From Syngnathus acus (taxonomy: Eukaryota; Chordata; Actinopteri; Syngnathiformes; Syngnathidae), in contig NC_051087.1 in NCBI RefSeq assembly GCF_901709675.1, positions 11,905,384 through 11,969,383 on the forward strand: a DNA stretch of 64,000 bases, in the 5' to 3' direction. Positions within the stretch are counted from its first letter, which is position 1; every line of letters starts with the position of its first letter. The notes under the pieces were generated by a model, which was not told where the DNA came from, made no database searches, and saw only the letters and a program-made list of their open reading frames with translations. Position numbers and translations under genes: made by a program. Shown piece by piece: positions 40,001-51,999 of this stretch.

Positions 40001-43000
40001 TGTACGAGTTGGAATGGGCTTTGCTACTTTTTTTACCTAGAGTAAAAGAAGCAGGGTGGGATACAAGACATCAGGTTATGATATAAAAGATATAAAGATT
40101 ATGGTATAAGTAGATGTAAAAAACTTGTGAGGCTCCAGTTTGTATCTCGAAAGGTTCCTAAGTATAGACGTTGGTAAGTAGAAGTACCACTGTACTCAAA
40201 ATATTTAAAATATTTTTAAAATCATTGAAAACTAGTATCCTAATAATAACGTCCAAAAGGACTTGGCTCAAGCACAAAGCCTGTAAATGCCCACCCTCTT
40301 CCCAGCAATCCACAAATCTTAATATTTTCAGTACAAAAATAAAAAGACCATGATGTATTTAACTCTTCTTAAAAACTATCTGTTGTAGGGCTTTGTTATT
40401 TTCATTTATTGTCACTGCGATTTTTTTTTATGTATCCCATTACTATTTGTACAGATAGTATGAACTCGCAAGTCGAAAGGAACGTGGCTTTTACCTAGAT
40501 TAATGCATTCGTCAATCGTCTTCACAGGATGAAGATTTTGCAGCCGATTACCAATCAGCGAGTTTTAAAATAGACAATAACAAAACCGGTCAGAAGATGG
40601 AGCAATCTATCCAATCTATTTAAACAACTTATTTATTGAACAGTTGACCCCGTAGGGGATTGTGATTGGGCTGAACCACAACGAGACAAATTTCTCGTAT
40701 GATGAACCGGCCATTGGAATGCATTGGAAAATGCCCCCGAGACCATAACAAGACCTTCCTACTGAAACCACAGAAACTAATGACAGAAGAATATTATGTT
40801 ACATAAACTATGACAAATTTTGAGGAGCTTTGAAACAATTCAATACAAAATCCAGCGACTGATTTGGATTAAAGAAAGTGAATTATAAATATGAAAGCAA
40901 CCTACTTATACTACACCACAGGGCACAAACATCCATCTACATTTTACCGTGATTTCTGTGCGTCTTGTGGTGCCATCATCATTGGTCTCCACAGATAACA
41001 TTGGGTTGGACTCCTGGTGGTCTTGCTCCATTGTGTAGGTCTCCTGCACCATCTGACCAGGCTCCATCCTGAACTGCACAAAGACATTCCAGAGTATAAA
41101 AGAAAGTATAATGACATTATTGTTTTATATTCATCTTTAAAAAGTATTAAAAAAAAAGGCTCCCAGTTGAATTAGAATGTTTCTTACGTGATGTGTCCCG
41201 TTGACGTAACCTTCGTTAAGTGTTAGCCTTTCTACGTCTGCATCACAAGGAAGGCGGCCGTTCTATGAGATGGAGGAAATATACTTAAGGCTTATTCAAA
41301 GCATTTTTAAGAAATATTCTCAGTAACAGTAAAGCTCTACAAGTGTAGCAAGGTCCTTCTTTGGCCTCAAAGATGAATAATTTTGATAATTCAATTAATG
41401 CTTCTTTCAATATCAAATTAGTGTCAAATAATCAATAATGATAGCTAACAGTGCATTGTTATTATAAGTCATTAATCACCACACCCTTAAACTCTCCATC
41501 CATCCATTTTAGAAAATGCTTATCCTCGCTATGGTCACAGGCGTGCTGGAGCCTATCCCAGCAATCTACAGGCGATATCACAGGGCACACAGACGAACAA
41601 CCAATTTCACTCACATTCACAACTATGGACAATTAGGAGTGTTCAATCACATTGGTAAATGAGTTTTAATGGTATAATGGAATGATGGAAACAGATAGCG
41701 TGCAATGAGTGAAAGAACAAAAGGGAATTCAAACATTCAACAATCTTGGCATCAATTTTGGTTGAACAGTATGATGTGCAGTCAATTCTAGTCCAAAAGG
41801 TTGCCCCAGAGTTGTAACTTAAACTGTCGTAACTATGAGAGTCTGTAAGACCACAGACAAGGCCAGATTTGTGTCACATTCGGAGCTGTGCTGTTGCTCT
41901 CTGGTGATACAAATAAATGTAAAAATAATGAAAACGGAGCCGTTCCATTTTCGATAATAGCAATAACATTGAAAACACAAAATTTGAAGAAAATCATTTT
42001 AAAAATGACAAAAGACCGATCAGAGGCTTTGTTACTTTTTGTGCAACCGTAGAAAGTGTTGGGCAATGAGCATGTCGGAACATGACAGTAATGCAGGTGA
42101 CAGAGAAATGCCGAAGCCTCTGGGGTATGCAAACAAACACAGAGATAAGAACCAACAACAGGTTACATTTATCTTGCCCTCCTCACACACCAATTGTACA
42201 TCTAATCCAACTCGTCAGGTTTCCATGGAACGCTTGTATTTGAGAGAGATTAATGACATAGAAGGGGGCGGTCCTTGTTGCCGTTAGCAGCCAACCGATA
42301 GGAGATAAAAATCGTGATTCAGAGCCATGTGTGCTTCTTCAAGTATGTTTGTATTTGTCTACATTTATAGCAGAATATGTAAGTAAAGAGAAAGAAGAGC
42401 GTATAAAGTAAATCTCAATTAAAATTTTCTTTAGTTCAAGTACAACTGCCAAGTTCATCTAAGAGTATGCTATTATCAGCTAAGCTGTAAAGCACCAACT
42501 CTGGAGAAAGGTCAACCATAATCGGCACATTCTTCCTCTGTCCTTTACCAAATGAGGAAAATCACAAAAATGTTACCAAAATAAATCAATAAACTGAATA
42601 CAGCTAAGCAAGCTGTAAATACAGTAAATACAGAAAAGAACAGGAATCTTAAGAGAAACAACCATTTTCAACGTGTTTGATTGCATCGGTCTGTTAGGCT
42701 GAATTGTTGAAAGAGGATGGGAAGACATGAAACATGGATAGTTGCTGAGGAATGAAAAGGGGATGGGAAGCATGTGTGATCAAAAGCTATTAAGTGAAGC
42801 TGAGGGTCAAAATTATACACTGAGATCATTTTGCTGCAAAGTGCTTCACTTGAAATATTCAGCGTTCTCAATGGTAGACGACTTTGCTGCTAAAAAATGT
42901 TGCTGCTAAATGACATTAAAGATCCAATGAGAATCAAACCATCTAAATCAAGAGGCACTATTTTTTCCCGCCCATCTTCTGCTGCCATCGTGTCCACACA

Positions 43001-43216
43001 TACTGATTGAAGCTGACCATGAGCATGAGGTGCTTGAGGGTAGATGGTGGAAGAAGCACAGAATTATAATGTTACCTGCATGTTGGGGAGTGGGCGGGGC
43101 AAAGTGCCGGCGCACGACCTCCGCTCCTCCTCCAGAGCTCGGCTCAGCATCTCAAACTGCCTCTCCTGCTCCCGCACGGAAGCCAGCAGGGAGGCCGTAC
43201 TTGCACACTGCTCCAT
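31090..43216 (-). CDS. ctnnd1: Catenin delta-1 (p120-catenin)
   Basis: Armadillo protein that binds the juxtamembrane cadherin tail, stabilises cadherin at junctions and regulates Rho GTPases and Kaiso. Coding exons 5' to 3': 43216-43076, 41262-41188, 41073-40948, 40036-39744, 39648-39558, 38545-38355, 38191-37936, 37713-37642, 37135-36985, 36863-36665, 36119-36002, 35879-35723, 34450-34433, 34225-34160, 34015-33888, 33378-33228, 33147-32952, 32848-32655, 32330-32283, 32117-32035, 31149-31090. The total is 2814 bp and 937 aa (human 968). The N-terminal coiled coil (residues 7-35) shows that the isoform-1-type start is kept. Armadillo repeats run from about residue 355 to 815. The 18-nt exon encodes the alternative exon C insert. 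The intron after 32283 uses a GC donor. The final 19 residues differ from the mammalian tail. An in-frame stop lies just before the ATG. Arvcf and Ctnnd2 are unlikely: no C-terminal PDZ ligand. Confidence 0.97.
34433..34450 (-). other. ctnnd1: 18-nt alternative microexon (p120 exon C)
   Basis: ATGAGTGGTTTTCCAAAG between a CAG acceptor and an AG|GTAAGC donor. With the flanking G it encodes DEWFSK, matching mammalian exon C (DEWFSR), which is spliced into the basic loop of the armadillo domain and interrupts an NLS. Skipping keeps frame (AAA G joined to GA AAG). Confidence 0.9.
41488..41645. repeat. Interspersed repeat of the CCATCCATTTT... family
   Basis: CCATCCATCCATTTT start, then GCTTATCCTCGC, GGCGTGCTGGAGCC, CACAGGGCACA and CTCACATTCACA blocks: a very common fish interspersed repeat, often annotated as a LINE 3' end or unclassified. 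Located between ctnnd1 coding exon 2 and exon 1. Confidence 0.7.
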
Positions 43217-43621
43217 TCACACGCTAAGAGCAAAGCAGAGGAAAGGGAAGGACAGGGTCAACACCAAAGAGAGAGAAGTGATTTAACCAACACCAGGAAC
43301 CAAAGAACCAACAGAGCAGAACTGAATCACCCAGGTATAGGGGAGGTGGTCACAGGTAGCTACCATGTGCACCTATAGGAGTGCTGATAAAATTCTTTTT
43401 CTAGAGGCACAGGTTAATTAACACAGTGAGGAGGTAAGGAAGGAATTAAAATAGCGGTTAACTGCATGAAAAATAAAATGAGCGTTAAAAAAAAAAAAAG
43501 GAATGTCCAACCAGAGCTTCAGTCAATCACAATAATTATGACCAAGTTGGGGGCCTATACGTCACCCAGGAGTAGTGGAGTAAGGTTTGCCAGTGTGCGC
43601 TTCTGTTCAATGGGTTAAAAA

Positions 43622-43963
43622 TACAGTAATCCCTCGCAGTAATATCACGGTTTACCTTTCACAGCCTCACAATTTTTTTTTCATAGTGTTATGGCTTCAG
43701 AAGAAAAAGACATTACAGAGCAGGGTGAGGCCGCAAAGTTATTATTTTACTGTAGTTATTTGGAAGAAAGTGTTTACTTCTCTGTTAAACAAACGGTTGC
43801 TGTTAAACAAACGGTTGGGCCTGATAACAGGTTTTGTTCTTTGGTTTCAATCTTATACATGTATAATAATGGTGAGAAAAAATAAAGGTTTCTACTTCAC
43901 GGATTTCGCCTATCATGGGTTCTTTTTGGAACATTACCCCAGCGAAAAACGAGGGATTGTGTG
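43622..43963. mobile_element. MITE with CAGTAATCCCTCG terminal inverted repeats
   Basis: The left end TACAGTAATCCCTCG (43623) and right end CGAGGGATTGTGTG (to 43963) are imperfect inverted repeats about 340 bp apart. An internal duplicated segment TGTTAAACAAACGGTTG occurs near 43780-43815. No transposase. Confidence 0.65.
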
Positions 43964-44686
43964 AAGAGAGAAAGCATAGAATCATTTTGGGTGGTAGCCA
44001 TGCTGGGCCACTATGATGCGGTGGCCCTGCCAGAACCGGCACTGGCCGTGTGTATATTCATGATATAACATGATAAGTTTCAATGATTATTTGCTATTGT
44101 ATTATTTAAGCTTTGTAGCTTGTTCAATCCACTCCTGATGAAAAAATTCAACCTGAAAATGGGTGCAATACAGTAATTTGCAAATTTGGGTAAATTAATC
44201 TTGAATTTCTTTTTTTTTTTTTTAAAAAAAGCAAACGTGAGCTGATTTCATCATCATCGTGAATTTTGTACTGGCTTGACAGTCACGTAGTGGCCCCCGC
44301 CCACTGTTAATGTAGAACCCTGAGAATGTTATCAGCCGCTAACTGGTTTGCACTTGTTCATTCCAAGGCTGCAGTAAAAGTGGAAAGAAGTAAAAGGGCA
44401 TGCACAAAAGGTCCTCAGTTAATAGGAGACGACGTACTCGATCCTAAAGTCCAATTTAAAAAGCTTTAAAATTATTTAGAGTGCATTAATATTGAGCACA
44501 AGATACAGGACACACGTGGCAGAACATGATCTATGGGTGACAGATTTATTCATGTGTTCATTAATATTTGATTGGCAATTTGGTGTTCTGTCTCATTTCA
44601 GCAGACACACGGGTACCTATGGGGGAGGCGTCATTTCTCCACATACAGAATTCAGCCGTGGTGTGAAGACAAACAATTTTAACGGA

Positions 44687-44865
44687 GTCCGTCCGTCCGT
44701 CCGTCCATCCATCCATCCATCCATCCATCCATCCATCCATCCATCCATCCATCCATCCATCCATCCATCCATCCATCCATCCTTAATACTGAGTTGGAGC
44801 CCATCACAGCTGACTTTTGGGCAAGAGGTCCGGCACACCCTGGACTAATCGCCATTTAATCACAA
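44687..44865. repeat. (GTCC)n/(ATCC)n tetranucleotide array plus repeat body
   Basis: About 96 bp of GTCC then ATCC units (44687-44782) run into ACTGAGTTGGAGCCCATC and CACACCCTGGACTAATCGCC blocks, the same interspersed family as 41488-41645. The array creates artificial repetitive ORFs on both strands. Confidence 0.9.
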
Positions 44866-44905
44866 GGCGCATACTGTAGACTCTAGATCAGAGGTGGGCA
44901 ACGTT

Positions 44906-44963
44906 TAATACTAAAAAAAAGACCGTCTCCCACAGGGGGGGGGGGGGGGGGGGGGGAGACACT
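44906..44963. repeat. Poly-G tract within a hairpin context
   Basis: A run of about 22 G residues (44935-44956), preceded by GTCTCCC and followed by AGAC, so the flanks can pair with the tract's end. Confidence 0.85.
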
Positions 44964-45842
44964 GGGCGCCACAAAAACTTTGACATCTAAATTGAGGATG
45001 ACACAAACAGTATATAAATACAATTCAAAAACAATAGGTTAATTTACTGGTAAGTCCGTAAGGATAAACTTAAAGTTCTCTGGATATACATTTTTGGCCA
45101 TATCATACACCCATGCAAGCATTTATTTATTTATTTTCTGCCAGCCTGTTTTAAACTGCACAATACCCATTTTGTGTTAATTGCCTGGGCAGAATGCATA
45201 GTAAACATTTGTATGTGTTTTGTGGTGCATGGTCTATATTTGACTTCTTTTTTTTTTTTTTTTTTAATTATTCATAATGTATTACTTTAAGAGCTTTGTA
45301 ATGTACAAACATCAAGCTAATGTTTGGACACTTTTCTGTACTGTCAATTTACTTTCTGAACAATAAGCCGCTACTTACTTCCTCATTCTTTGAACCCTAC
45401 AGTCTATTCATGATTTTTTTACTCATGAGATTCAAACCACCATTAGATTTTCCCATAGTCTTGTCACGTTTGAACAATAAAATTACCAACCATGTCACAG
45501 TGGACCAATGAAAACACCTGAACCTGCCCTCATACTAGATACACTCCAGGCCTTGTACAGGAAGTGAGAAGATTTATTGGACGTTACTGTATAACTCGCT
45601 GCCTTCAGCATTGTTTCTCTTTGTGTTTGAGGAAAATGCAAGTGGGGGGGGAAAAAAACATCCGTGTGACCTCTGTTTGCAAATATCCCATGCGATAACA
45701 TGTGGCTATTAATACGAAGCAGCCAGTGAATGTAAAAAAATTAATTGTAAAATTAAGCTTTTGCAGCCTTTAAATTAGGTGTGTTTTGTATTCCTGAAAT
45801 TACAGAAATGTCCTCTTTGAACAAGGGGATGGAGATATTTCA

Positions 45843-45928
45843 TTTTTTCAAGTTAGATTCATAAAAAAAACGAAAGGATCAATTTTTTTTTCAAGTTAGA
45901 TTCATAAAAAAAACAAAAGGATCAATGA
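45843..45928. repeat. 43-bp direct tandem duplication
   Basis: TCAAGTTAGATTCATAAAAA...AAAGGATCAAT occurs at 45848 and again at 45891 with one internal base difference; period 43 bp. Confidence 0.9.
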
Positions 45929-46237
45929 TTTAAATCAAATCTTTAGTTGCAGACGTACATACTTCGTTGATTTATTTGAGTTTGAAATAAAAGGGCTACT
46001 TATCTGTGATATTTATTTGAGTGATGAATAAGATTGTATTATGTGTGGGAGTTGAAACGCTGCTCTAACATTGTGATTAGCAATCACTGTGCAGTCAACA
46101 AAACAGTGGGCAAGAATGAACTTTGTGTACTCGGAAATAAGAGTCGAGTATTTCAGAAAACAAACAGGCCAAACTCCACCTCTGAATAAGTTTGGATATT
46201 CATGAGTGTGCATTTTAAGGCTAACATCAAACCACGA

Positions 46238-46258
46238 AAACACACACACACACACACC
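46238..46258. repeat. Short (CA)n microsatellite
   Basis: CACACACACACACACACA run in ctnnd1 intron 1. Confidence 0.9.
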
Positions 46259-49200
46259 CTATTGTCATACATTCCACAGTAAGATTTAGCATGTCATATC
46301 CTGTCTCCGCTGTTGGAATCTGACCTAATGTGTCACTCTTTTCACCCCATGACCACCCTCACACCTATTTTATATTTTTATGAAAGATCAATCATTTCCT
46401 CACATCAAAGGAGAACGATGATTCTCAGTGAATAAGGCAATTTAAATGAAGGCATTTGAAGGGATGCGCCAGTGCCATTTTATGACAGAAAGCAACAAAG
46501 AAACTATTATGAAACTTGACTGCAACTTTTTACACTGGTGACAGAGCCAAACCATTCAAGTCTTAACATGACATATCAGATATGTCGTCATACTATTCTG
46601 ACCGTTATTTTGCCACAATGTTAAAAAGGAAAAATAAGTTAACTCCTGTTAAGAGCACAGAGATTGCCTCATATGCTTGAGTGCTACATAGAGCTACAAG
46701 TCTTACGCACGTCTCACCACTAACATTCTTGTGGTCGGGAGTTTCTTAGAAGAGTTTTAAATGGCTTTAGCTACTTAAAGAAGCATTATTGGACATTATT
46801 TATTTTGCCATTAGCAGCAAGGCTAATGGCATCGTTTGGCAGGTACGCCGCAAACCCAGTCGCTGGCCGTTCACCATATATCGTCCACGATAATGGAAGC
46901 ACTGCAGATATCCATTGCCTACTGAAAACTTGGCACTGAAAGAACAAGTTTAACGTCCAACTGATTGTTGCATAGTCTTGATTTTTATATACCAACTTGC
47001 TATTCGAGAATACACTGGAACATTGACACCACGCACACCTGCACGCACAACAGAGGTCAAGCGATGATGAAATGCTGTCGTGGCTTGGCTATGCATACTG
47101 CTGACACAGCCACATTTGAATTGTCATACAGAGATTTGGCGTCTGTGCATTTCATGTGTTGTTGCTGGCACACATCCATCCACGACTGCCTTTGCCAACC
47201 CTGCTTCAACCTATGATCTCCTCCCTCCCTCGCCCTGTGATCGGTGGTGGCACAGTGCACACATGCAAACACACTATCTACCTTCATTTAACACAGACAG
47301 ACATTGGGTTACTCGTCAAGGTCAGATGACCAACGTTACAAAAACTAGCACTATAGCCAATGTATAAGATCAACGTGTTTCAAAAAACACGAGAATGTAA
47401 TATGCTCTCACAAATACAATGAATACATGTTTAAAGGGGATCTCAAGTAAAAAAAAAAAAAAAAAAAAATCTTCTTTTGTCTTTACAATATTCTCTATGC
47501 ACCACCTACTTTTCAAAACACATCATTTACACACAAATGCCTTTGTCGCACAAGAAATAAAATCCATTCGTTTTTATCCATCACGGGCCATTTTGCCACT
47601 TGCGGTCGAACAAAAGTGACATCACAGCTGCTCACCTGCTTTGCGGGATAGCACAAGTGATCGCACAGACTGAAGCTGTGGGGTCCTCAACAAGTGTGCT
47701 TGTAGATCAGTCTAATTGATGAAACACTTTAAATTAAGGTGACAAAGACCCATAAAGATGACAATATTGTTTTAATTCTCAGATGCCAAGAATTATCAGG
47801 AATTTAAATTCCTGTCTTGCCACACAGAGATTCCCAAATATGAGCAATAATAATAATTCAGAATTCCGTATTTAGACGAGTGAAGCTGCAAAGAGCATAA
47901 GGTAGTGAATTGTGAAGACAGTTTTTCATCAAATGATGCACATCCCAAACAGGCTAAATGAGAAAATTACAACATTCATCTCAAGGTTTGTCTGTCTGGG
48001 CTGGTGACCACATTGCACGTCAGTTGTCGACATCACATTACAGAGGAAGAGTGAGTGACCTTTGTTCTTGATGTGCGATTTAATTGCTTTGTGATAAAAT
48101 GGTAGGGCCTACTGCGATTCATTTCACTTATCAATGAACTCATTTATCCTTGACAGTGACCCACTGCAAAACAATCGCACCAAAAAAACTAGCCACAAGG
48201 ACGAGACAAAGCAAGGCCAGAGAATCAGTCCTCAGTGTAGTTTAACAGCACAAAGAACAAAACTGACAGTGAAAGCCAACACTGGGGATGGATACACTTG
48301 CCAGCAGTTTATAACAAAAAAGTTGGTTAAAAAAAATCTCAACTTTCAAGTGAGCTTTGCCATCTCACAGATTTCAAAACTTTGTCCACAGTGGCTCATC
48401 ACGTTTACCTCCCGCTTCGACAAGATGACGTGATCGCTATTCAAATAAAAACACACATTGCGACCGTTGGGAGGAAGACAGGAAGGCAGATAACCTGGGA
48501 CAGCAAATAGACGGGCGGAGGAGGAGCAAGCGACACACCCATGGTTTGCTATGAAAGGCCGTCATTACTGAGACTCCCAAATGATAGCCCTGCCTAAAAC
48601 AAGGCTGAGCAGCAGACTTCAGTCCTCGAAGACTACATATTTGAGAATGAATTCTTGAGAGTTTGCAACCTTGTTATACAAAAGAAACCATGTGGACGTA
48701 TCTGAACAAAGGGCTTGTTCATACCTGCCCCACTCTCCAACAGCTCTGTCCCAGCAGGTAAAATCTGTTATACCTGTAAGCCATTGTAGAACGAATGAGG
48801 CGTGTTCATACCACACTGAGCAAAACTAACCAATCAGCTGGATTCCTGTACTTGTACTTTACTGTATATTCTGCAATGATTTGAAGCACGCCTGGATTAC
48901 TCCACTATCGATGCACTAAATGCCATGTTGGACCACATCCAGCATCCCCATCTGATCCCAGTGTAAGTTGAGAAGGTGCAAAGCTCTACAAAAGGACACT
49001 GAATAAATGAAACGAAGCACGCCTGTCGTCTTGCCACACCCTACGCGTCCAAACCAACGCAACAGGTTTTCTTGCGTTTATCACAACCACTCCCATTCTA
49101 CCTGGCACACACCTTCAACTATAACATTTGAAACTTCCAAGTCCGTCCGCAAATCGTGAAAGTGCGCCGTGCCTATGTCCGCCAAAACAGCGATGAGTCT

Positions 49201-49989
49201 TCGTGAACCAGTAGTCCCTATGACATTTGTCTGGACTAAAGGCAACCGAAACTGGACTTTGATCGCTAACTTTGCCGATGCTGACGCTCACTTCCGTGTC
49301 TTTTTGATAATTCTATCATCCGCAATCCTTGCATTTTATCAATTCAAATTGACAAGCCTGGTGCAAGTTGCCGTGTTTCAATCAATCGATGTGTCAAATA
49401 ACTAAACTAACGATTATACGCGTAATTGACACAAATCACATTGGTCACAAAGTAGCTACTTCAGAAAACTAATTTAAAGTAACCTTGCTAAAAAAAAACG
49501 CTTCTGCACAACTAGTGCTTATTCACTGTTTTAGGGGGAATAAAACATGACTGGCGTGTCAAACTAAAACATTATTGATCGAAGCTAACCTAACTTCCCT
49601 TTAGCTACTGTGGCTAGCATGCTAACATTACGTTTCAAGGAAAACAACGTCACGAGATTAATAGACGGTTTTCTTTCCCGCGCGTACACATTCCAAGCAG
49701 TCCTAATGGGGACGTATCACAAAAAGAAGCAACGTTACCGTTTGCAGGGAGTGTTAGGCTTGTTTTTCGAAGTCCATAAGTGTTGGCGATGTGGTTTCAG
49801 GCCTAGCCCAGCCGACTGCACTCAACGCACAGTCCAAAATCTAGACCCGCAGTCTCGGGTAACAAGTGAGCTCCGGCGGTGCGCAGCGAAAACGCAAAAA
49901 AAGAAACAAAAGGGGCTTGGGGGTGCCGTCGAGCAATGGCGTTGAAAACACAGCCGAGCGTTCAAAATCAGAACAGAGAAAACACCCAC

Positions 49990-50110
49990 CTATACAATTT
50001 CCTCTGTGCCAGGGTTGTCGTTCACTTGACTGGGCTGAAGGCTGAGGGCTCTTCCTCCTCTGCTTGGGAGAGCAGGAGGCGGGCGGGAGGGGGCTAAACC
50101 AAGAAGAAGG
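49990..50110 (-). promoter_or_regulatory. ctnnd1: Probable ctnnd1 first non-coding exon and promoter
   Basis: Minus-strand donor TATAG|GTGGGTG at 49990/49989 follows a GC-rich, CpG-containing block (about 50030-50100) with GGGCGGG-type GC boxes. This suits a TATA-less promoter of a broadly expressed gene. The transcription start is not determinable here. Confidence 0.5.
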
Positions 50111-50640
50111 CAACACGGATTTGCGGAAGCATTAAAAAAAGAACTATCCATTCAAGGGGCTGCTGCTCTCGGCCACGGCACACACCCAACACCGATCGCC
50201 TGCTTAAGCCTACCTTCAGGCTAATATGGGAATACTTTCCTTTCATCCACAATGTCCCTTTGAACCCTTTATCTCTGCTGTTCTTCCATCTCAAAGACAT
50301 CACACACACACTTTAGACAAATCAAATCGAGTAACTTTTTACATGCTTGGCTTCACTATCGCTACAGTATAATTCTACATCAATAGTTCACTATATTGTA
50401 CGCGCTATATTATATGACTTTTGTTTCGGAATTAATGTACGGCTCACTACAGTGTAATATAACGCTAAAAGTGTTCCAATACTGTCCTCGTGTGGCACTG
50501 CTCAAAAAGTGTCTGTGTAAAACAAAAAAGAATTCAAAATAGGATAAGCGGTTCTGACAACCGATGGATAGGTAAATAAATACTAAATCAAATACGCATA
50601 TTTTAATTAATGTGTTCTACAGTATTTTATATTTTCAAAG
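50111..50640. other. Divergent intergenic region, unique part
   Basis: Between the ctnnd1 promoter and the repeat cluster; nothing recognised. Confidence 0.5.
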
Positions 50641-50920
50641 GCGTACAATAAAATGGAGTTGAGAGGAGCCAGATGAGGTGGCTCAGGCATATGTGATTAA
50701 GATATCTTAATCATATATGCCTGAGCCACCTCATCTGCCTTCTGGGCGCTTCCTTGGTGAGGTGTGAATGGATGGACGGTCGAGCTCGGCCGGGCAAGCG
50801 GATGGACGGACCGAAAATTGACGGATCGTTGGATGGGCCGCTTATCTTCACGAGGGTTGCAGGCGTGCTGAAGCATTTTCCAGGAGTCTTTGGGCAGTAG
50901 AGGGACATCTCCACTAGTCA
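50640..50920 (+). mobile_element. LINE-derived fragment containing a 64-bp palindrome
   Basis: GAGCCAGATGAGGTGGCTC and CTTGGTGAGGTGTGAA blocks resemble a stretch widespread in fish non-LTR elements. Between them is a near-perfect palindrome centred at about 50702/50703 (arms about 32 bp, one mismatch). Confidence 0.6.
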
Positions 50921-50934
50921 CTGGGATTTACACA

Positions 50935-51185
50935 ATCGAACAGTCAAGTTTATTTATATAGCCCTAAATCACAAGCAGTCTCAAAGGGCTTCACATGTGC
51001 AAAACAAATTGACTATTATTCTCAAAGCATCCCCTGATCTTAAGCTCTCAAGAGGGCAAGGGAAAAACTCCAAAAAACCCTACTAGGGGGAAAATGAGAA
51101 ACCTTGAGAAGGGACCACAGATGGGAGGATCCCCCTTTCAGGATCACCAGGCTGCAATGGATGCAGAGAGGTCACATAAAACATA
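50935..51185 (-). mobile_element. LINE 3'UTR copy, inverse of 1-690
   Basis: Reading on the minus strand gives the same 3' end as 440-690, including the AAGCCCTTTGAGACTGCTTG block and the GATCAGGGGATGCTTTGAGA block. It is the 3'UTR only, with no coding remnant, as expected for a 5'-truncated insertion. Confidence 0.85.
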
Positions 51186-51283
51186 TAATGTAAAATAAAA
51201 TCAAAGAACAGGACATGAGGAGCCAAGCGATTTGGGGATTGTAATTGAAAGGATAGGAATGTTATGTGGTCAGTGCAGTCTTA

Positions 51284-51515
51284 TCAGAATTCTGAGAATA
51301 AAGTCAGAATTCTGAGAATAAAGTCAGAATTCCGACTTTAAAGTTAGAATTCTGAGAATAAAGTCAGAATTCTGACTTTAAAGTCAGAAATTGGGAATTC
51401 TGACTTTAAAGTCAGAATTCTGAGAATAAAGTCAGAATTCTGACTTTAAAGTTATTATTCTTTACTGACTTTAAAGTCAGAATTCTGAGAATAAAGTCAG
51501 AATTTTGAGAAAACA
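51284..51515. repeat. AAAGTCAGAATTC minisatellite with palindromic units
   Basis: Alternating GAGAATAAAGTCAGAATTCT and GACTTTAAAGTCAGAATTCT units. Each core CAGAATTCTG and CTTTAAAG is self-complementary, so the array can fold on itself. Confidence 0.9.
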
Positions 51516-51666
51516 AGTCAGAATCCTGTCACCCCTCGTTTTTTTTTTCTTCACTGGCCCTAATCCTCTTCCGTATTACGGAAAAAGTCAGAATTCTAAG
51601 AAAAAAAGTCAGAATCCTGTCACCCCTCGTTTTTTTTTCTTCACTGGCCCTAATCCTCTTCCGTAT
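51515..51666. repeat. Direct duplication of about 62 bp, period 91 bp
   Basis: Copies at 51515-51576 and 51606-51666, from AAGTCAGAATCCTGTCACCC to TAATCCTCTTCCGTAT, are almost identical. They are separated by a minisatellite-like linker. Confidence 0.92.
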
Positions 51667-51777
51667 ACATGCATACACGAATTCAATGCAAACATTTTGT
51701 GTGATGCGTTCATATTTGCAACTGTTGTTCTTTGTTCGGCCACAAGATGACCTCAGAGTATTTATTTTCATGTTTTC

Positions 51778-51990
51778 ACGCACACACACACGCACACACA
51801 CGCACACACTTTTTTCATGTTTTCACACACACACACACGCGCGCACACACATCCATCCATCCATCCATCCATCCATCCATCCATCCATCCATCCATCCAT
51901 CCATCATCGGTACTGCTTGTCCCCACAGGGGCCGCGGGCGTGCTGGTGCCTAACCCGTGCTCCACTGTGCCACCCAACCTGGTACCTGTG
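51778..51990. repeat. (CA)n, (CATC)n and an interspersed-repeat remnant
   Basis: CA/CG-rich dinucleotide run (51778-51850), a CATC tetranucleotide array (51849-51905), then a GGGCGTGCTGGTGCC remnant of the repeat family at 41488. Confidence 0.85.
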
Positions 51991-51999
51991 ATGTCATTT

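Larger units (their letters stand above)
43217..49989 (-). other. ctnnd1: ctnnd1 intron 1
   Basis: Bounded by the acceptor at 43225/43224 (CTCTTAG) and the donor at 49990/49989. It carries the MITE at 43622, the (ATCC)n array at 44687, a poly-G tract, and a 43-bp duplication. No embedded gene was recognised; short ORFs around 46-49 kb show no family. An alternative first exon could lie in it, but none could be fixed. Confidence 0.7.

Noticed and set aside
31090-43216. Alternative assignment as arvcf or ctnnd2
   Set aside because: The N-terminal coiled coil, exon C insert and armadillo sequence match p120-catenin, and there is no C-terminal SWV-type PDZ ligand.
43587-43964. 125-codon plus-strand ORF
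   Set aside because: Lies inside a TAATCCCTCG MITE in ctnnd1 intron 1, with no protein family resemblance.
44492-44848. ORFs with HPSI or DGWM repeats on both strands (also at 51686-52017)
   Set aside because: Pure translation of the (ATCC)n tetranucleotide arrays.
49169-49945. Plus-strand ORFs of 78 and 111 codons near the ctnnd1 promoter
   Set aside because: No recognisable domain, no clear splice series, and they lie within the ctnnd1 first intron close to its CpG-rich start.
51284-51666. CRISPR-like direct repeats
   Set aside because: Repeats are contiguous minisatellite units without unique spacers, in a vertebrate genome.
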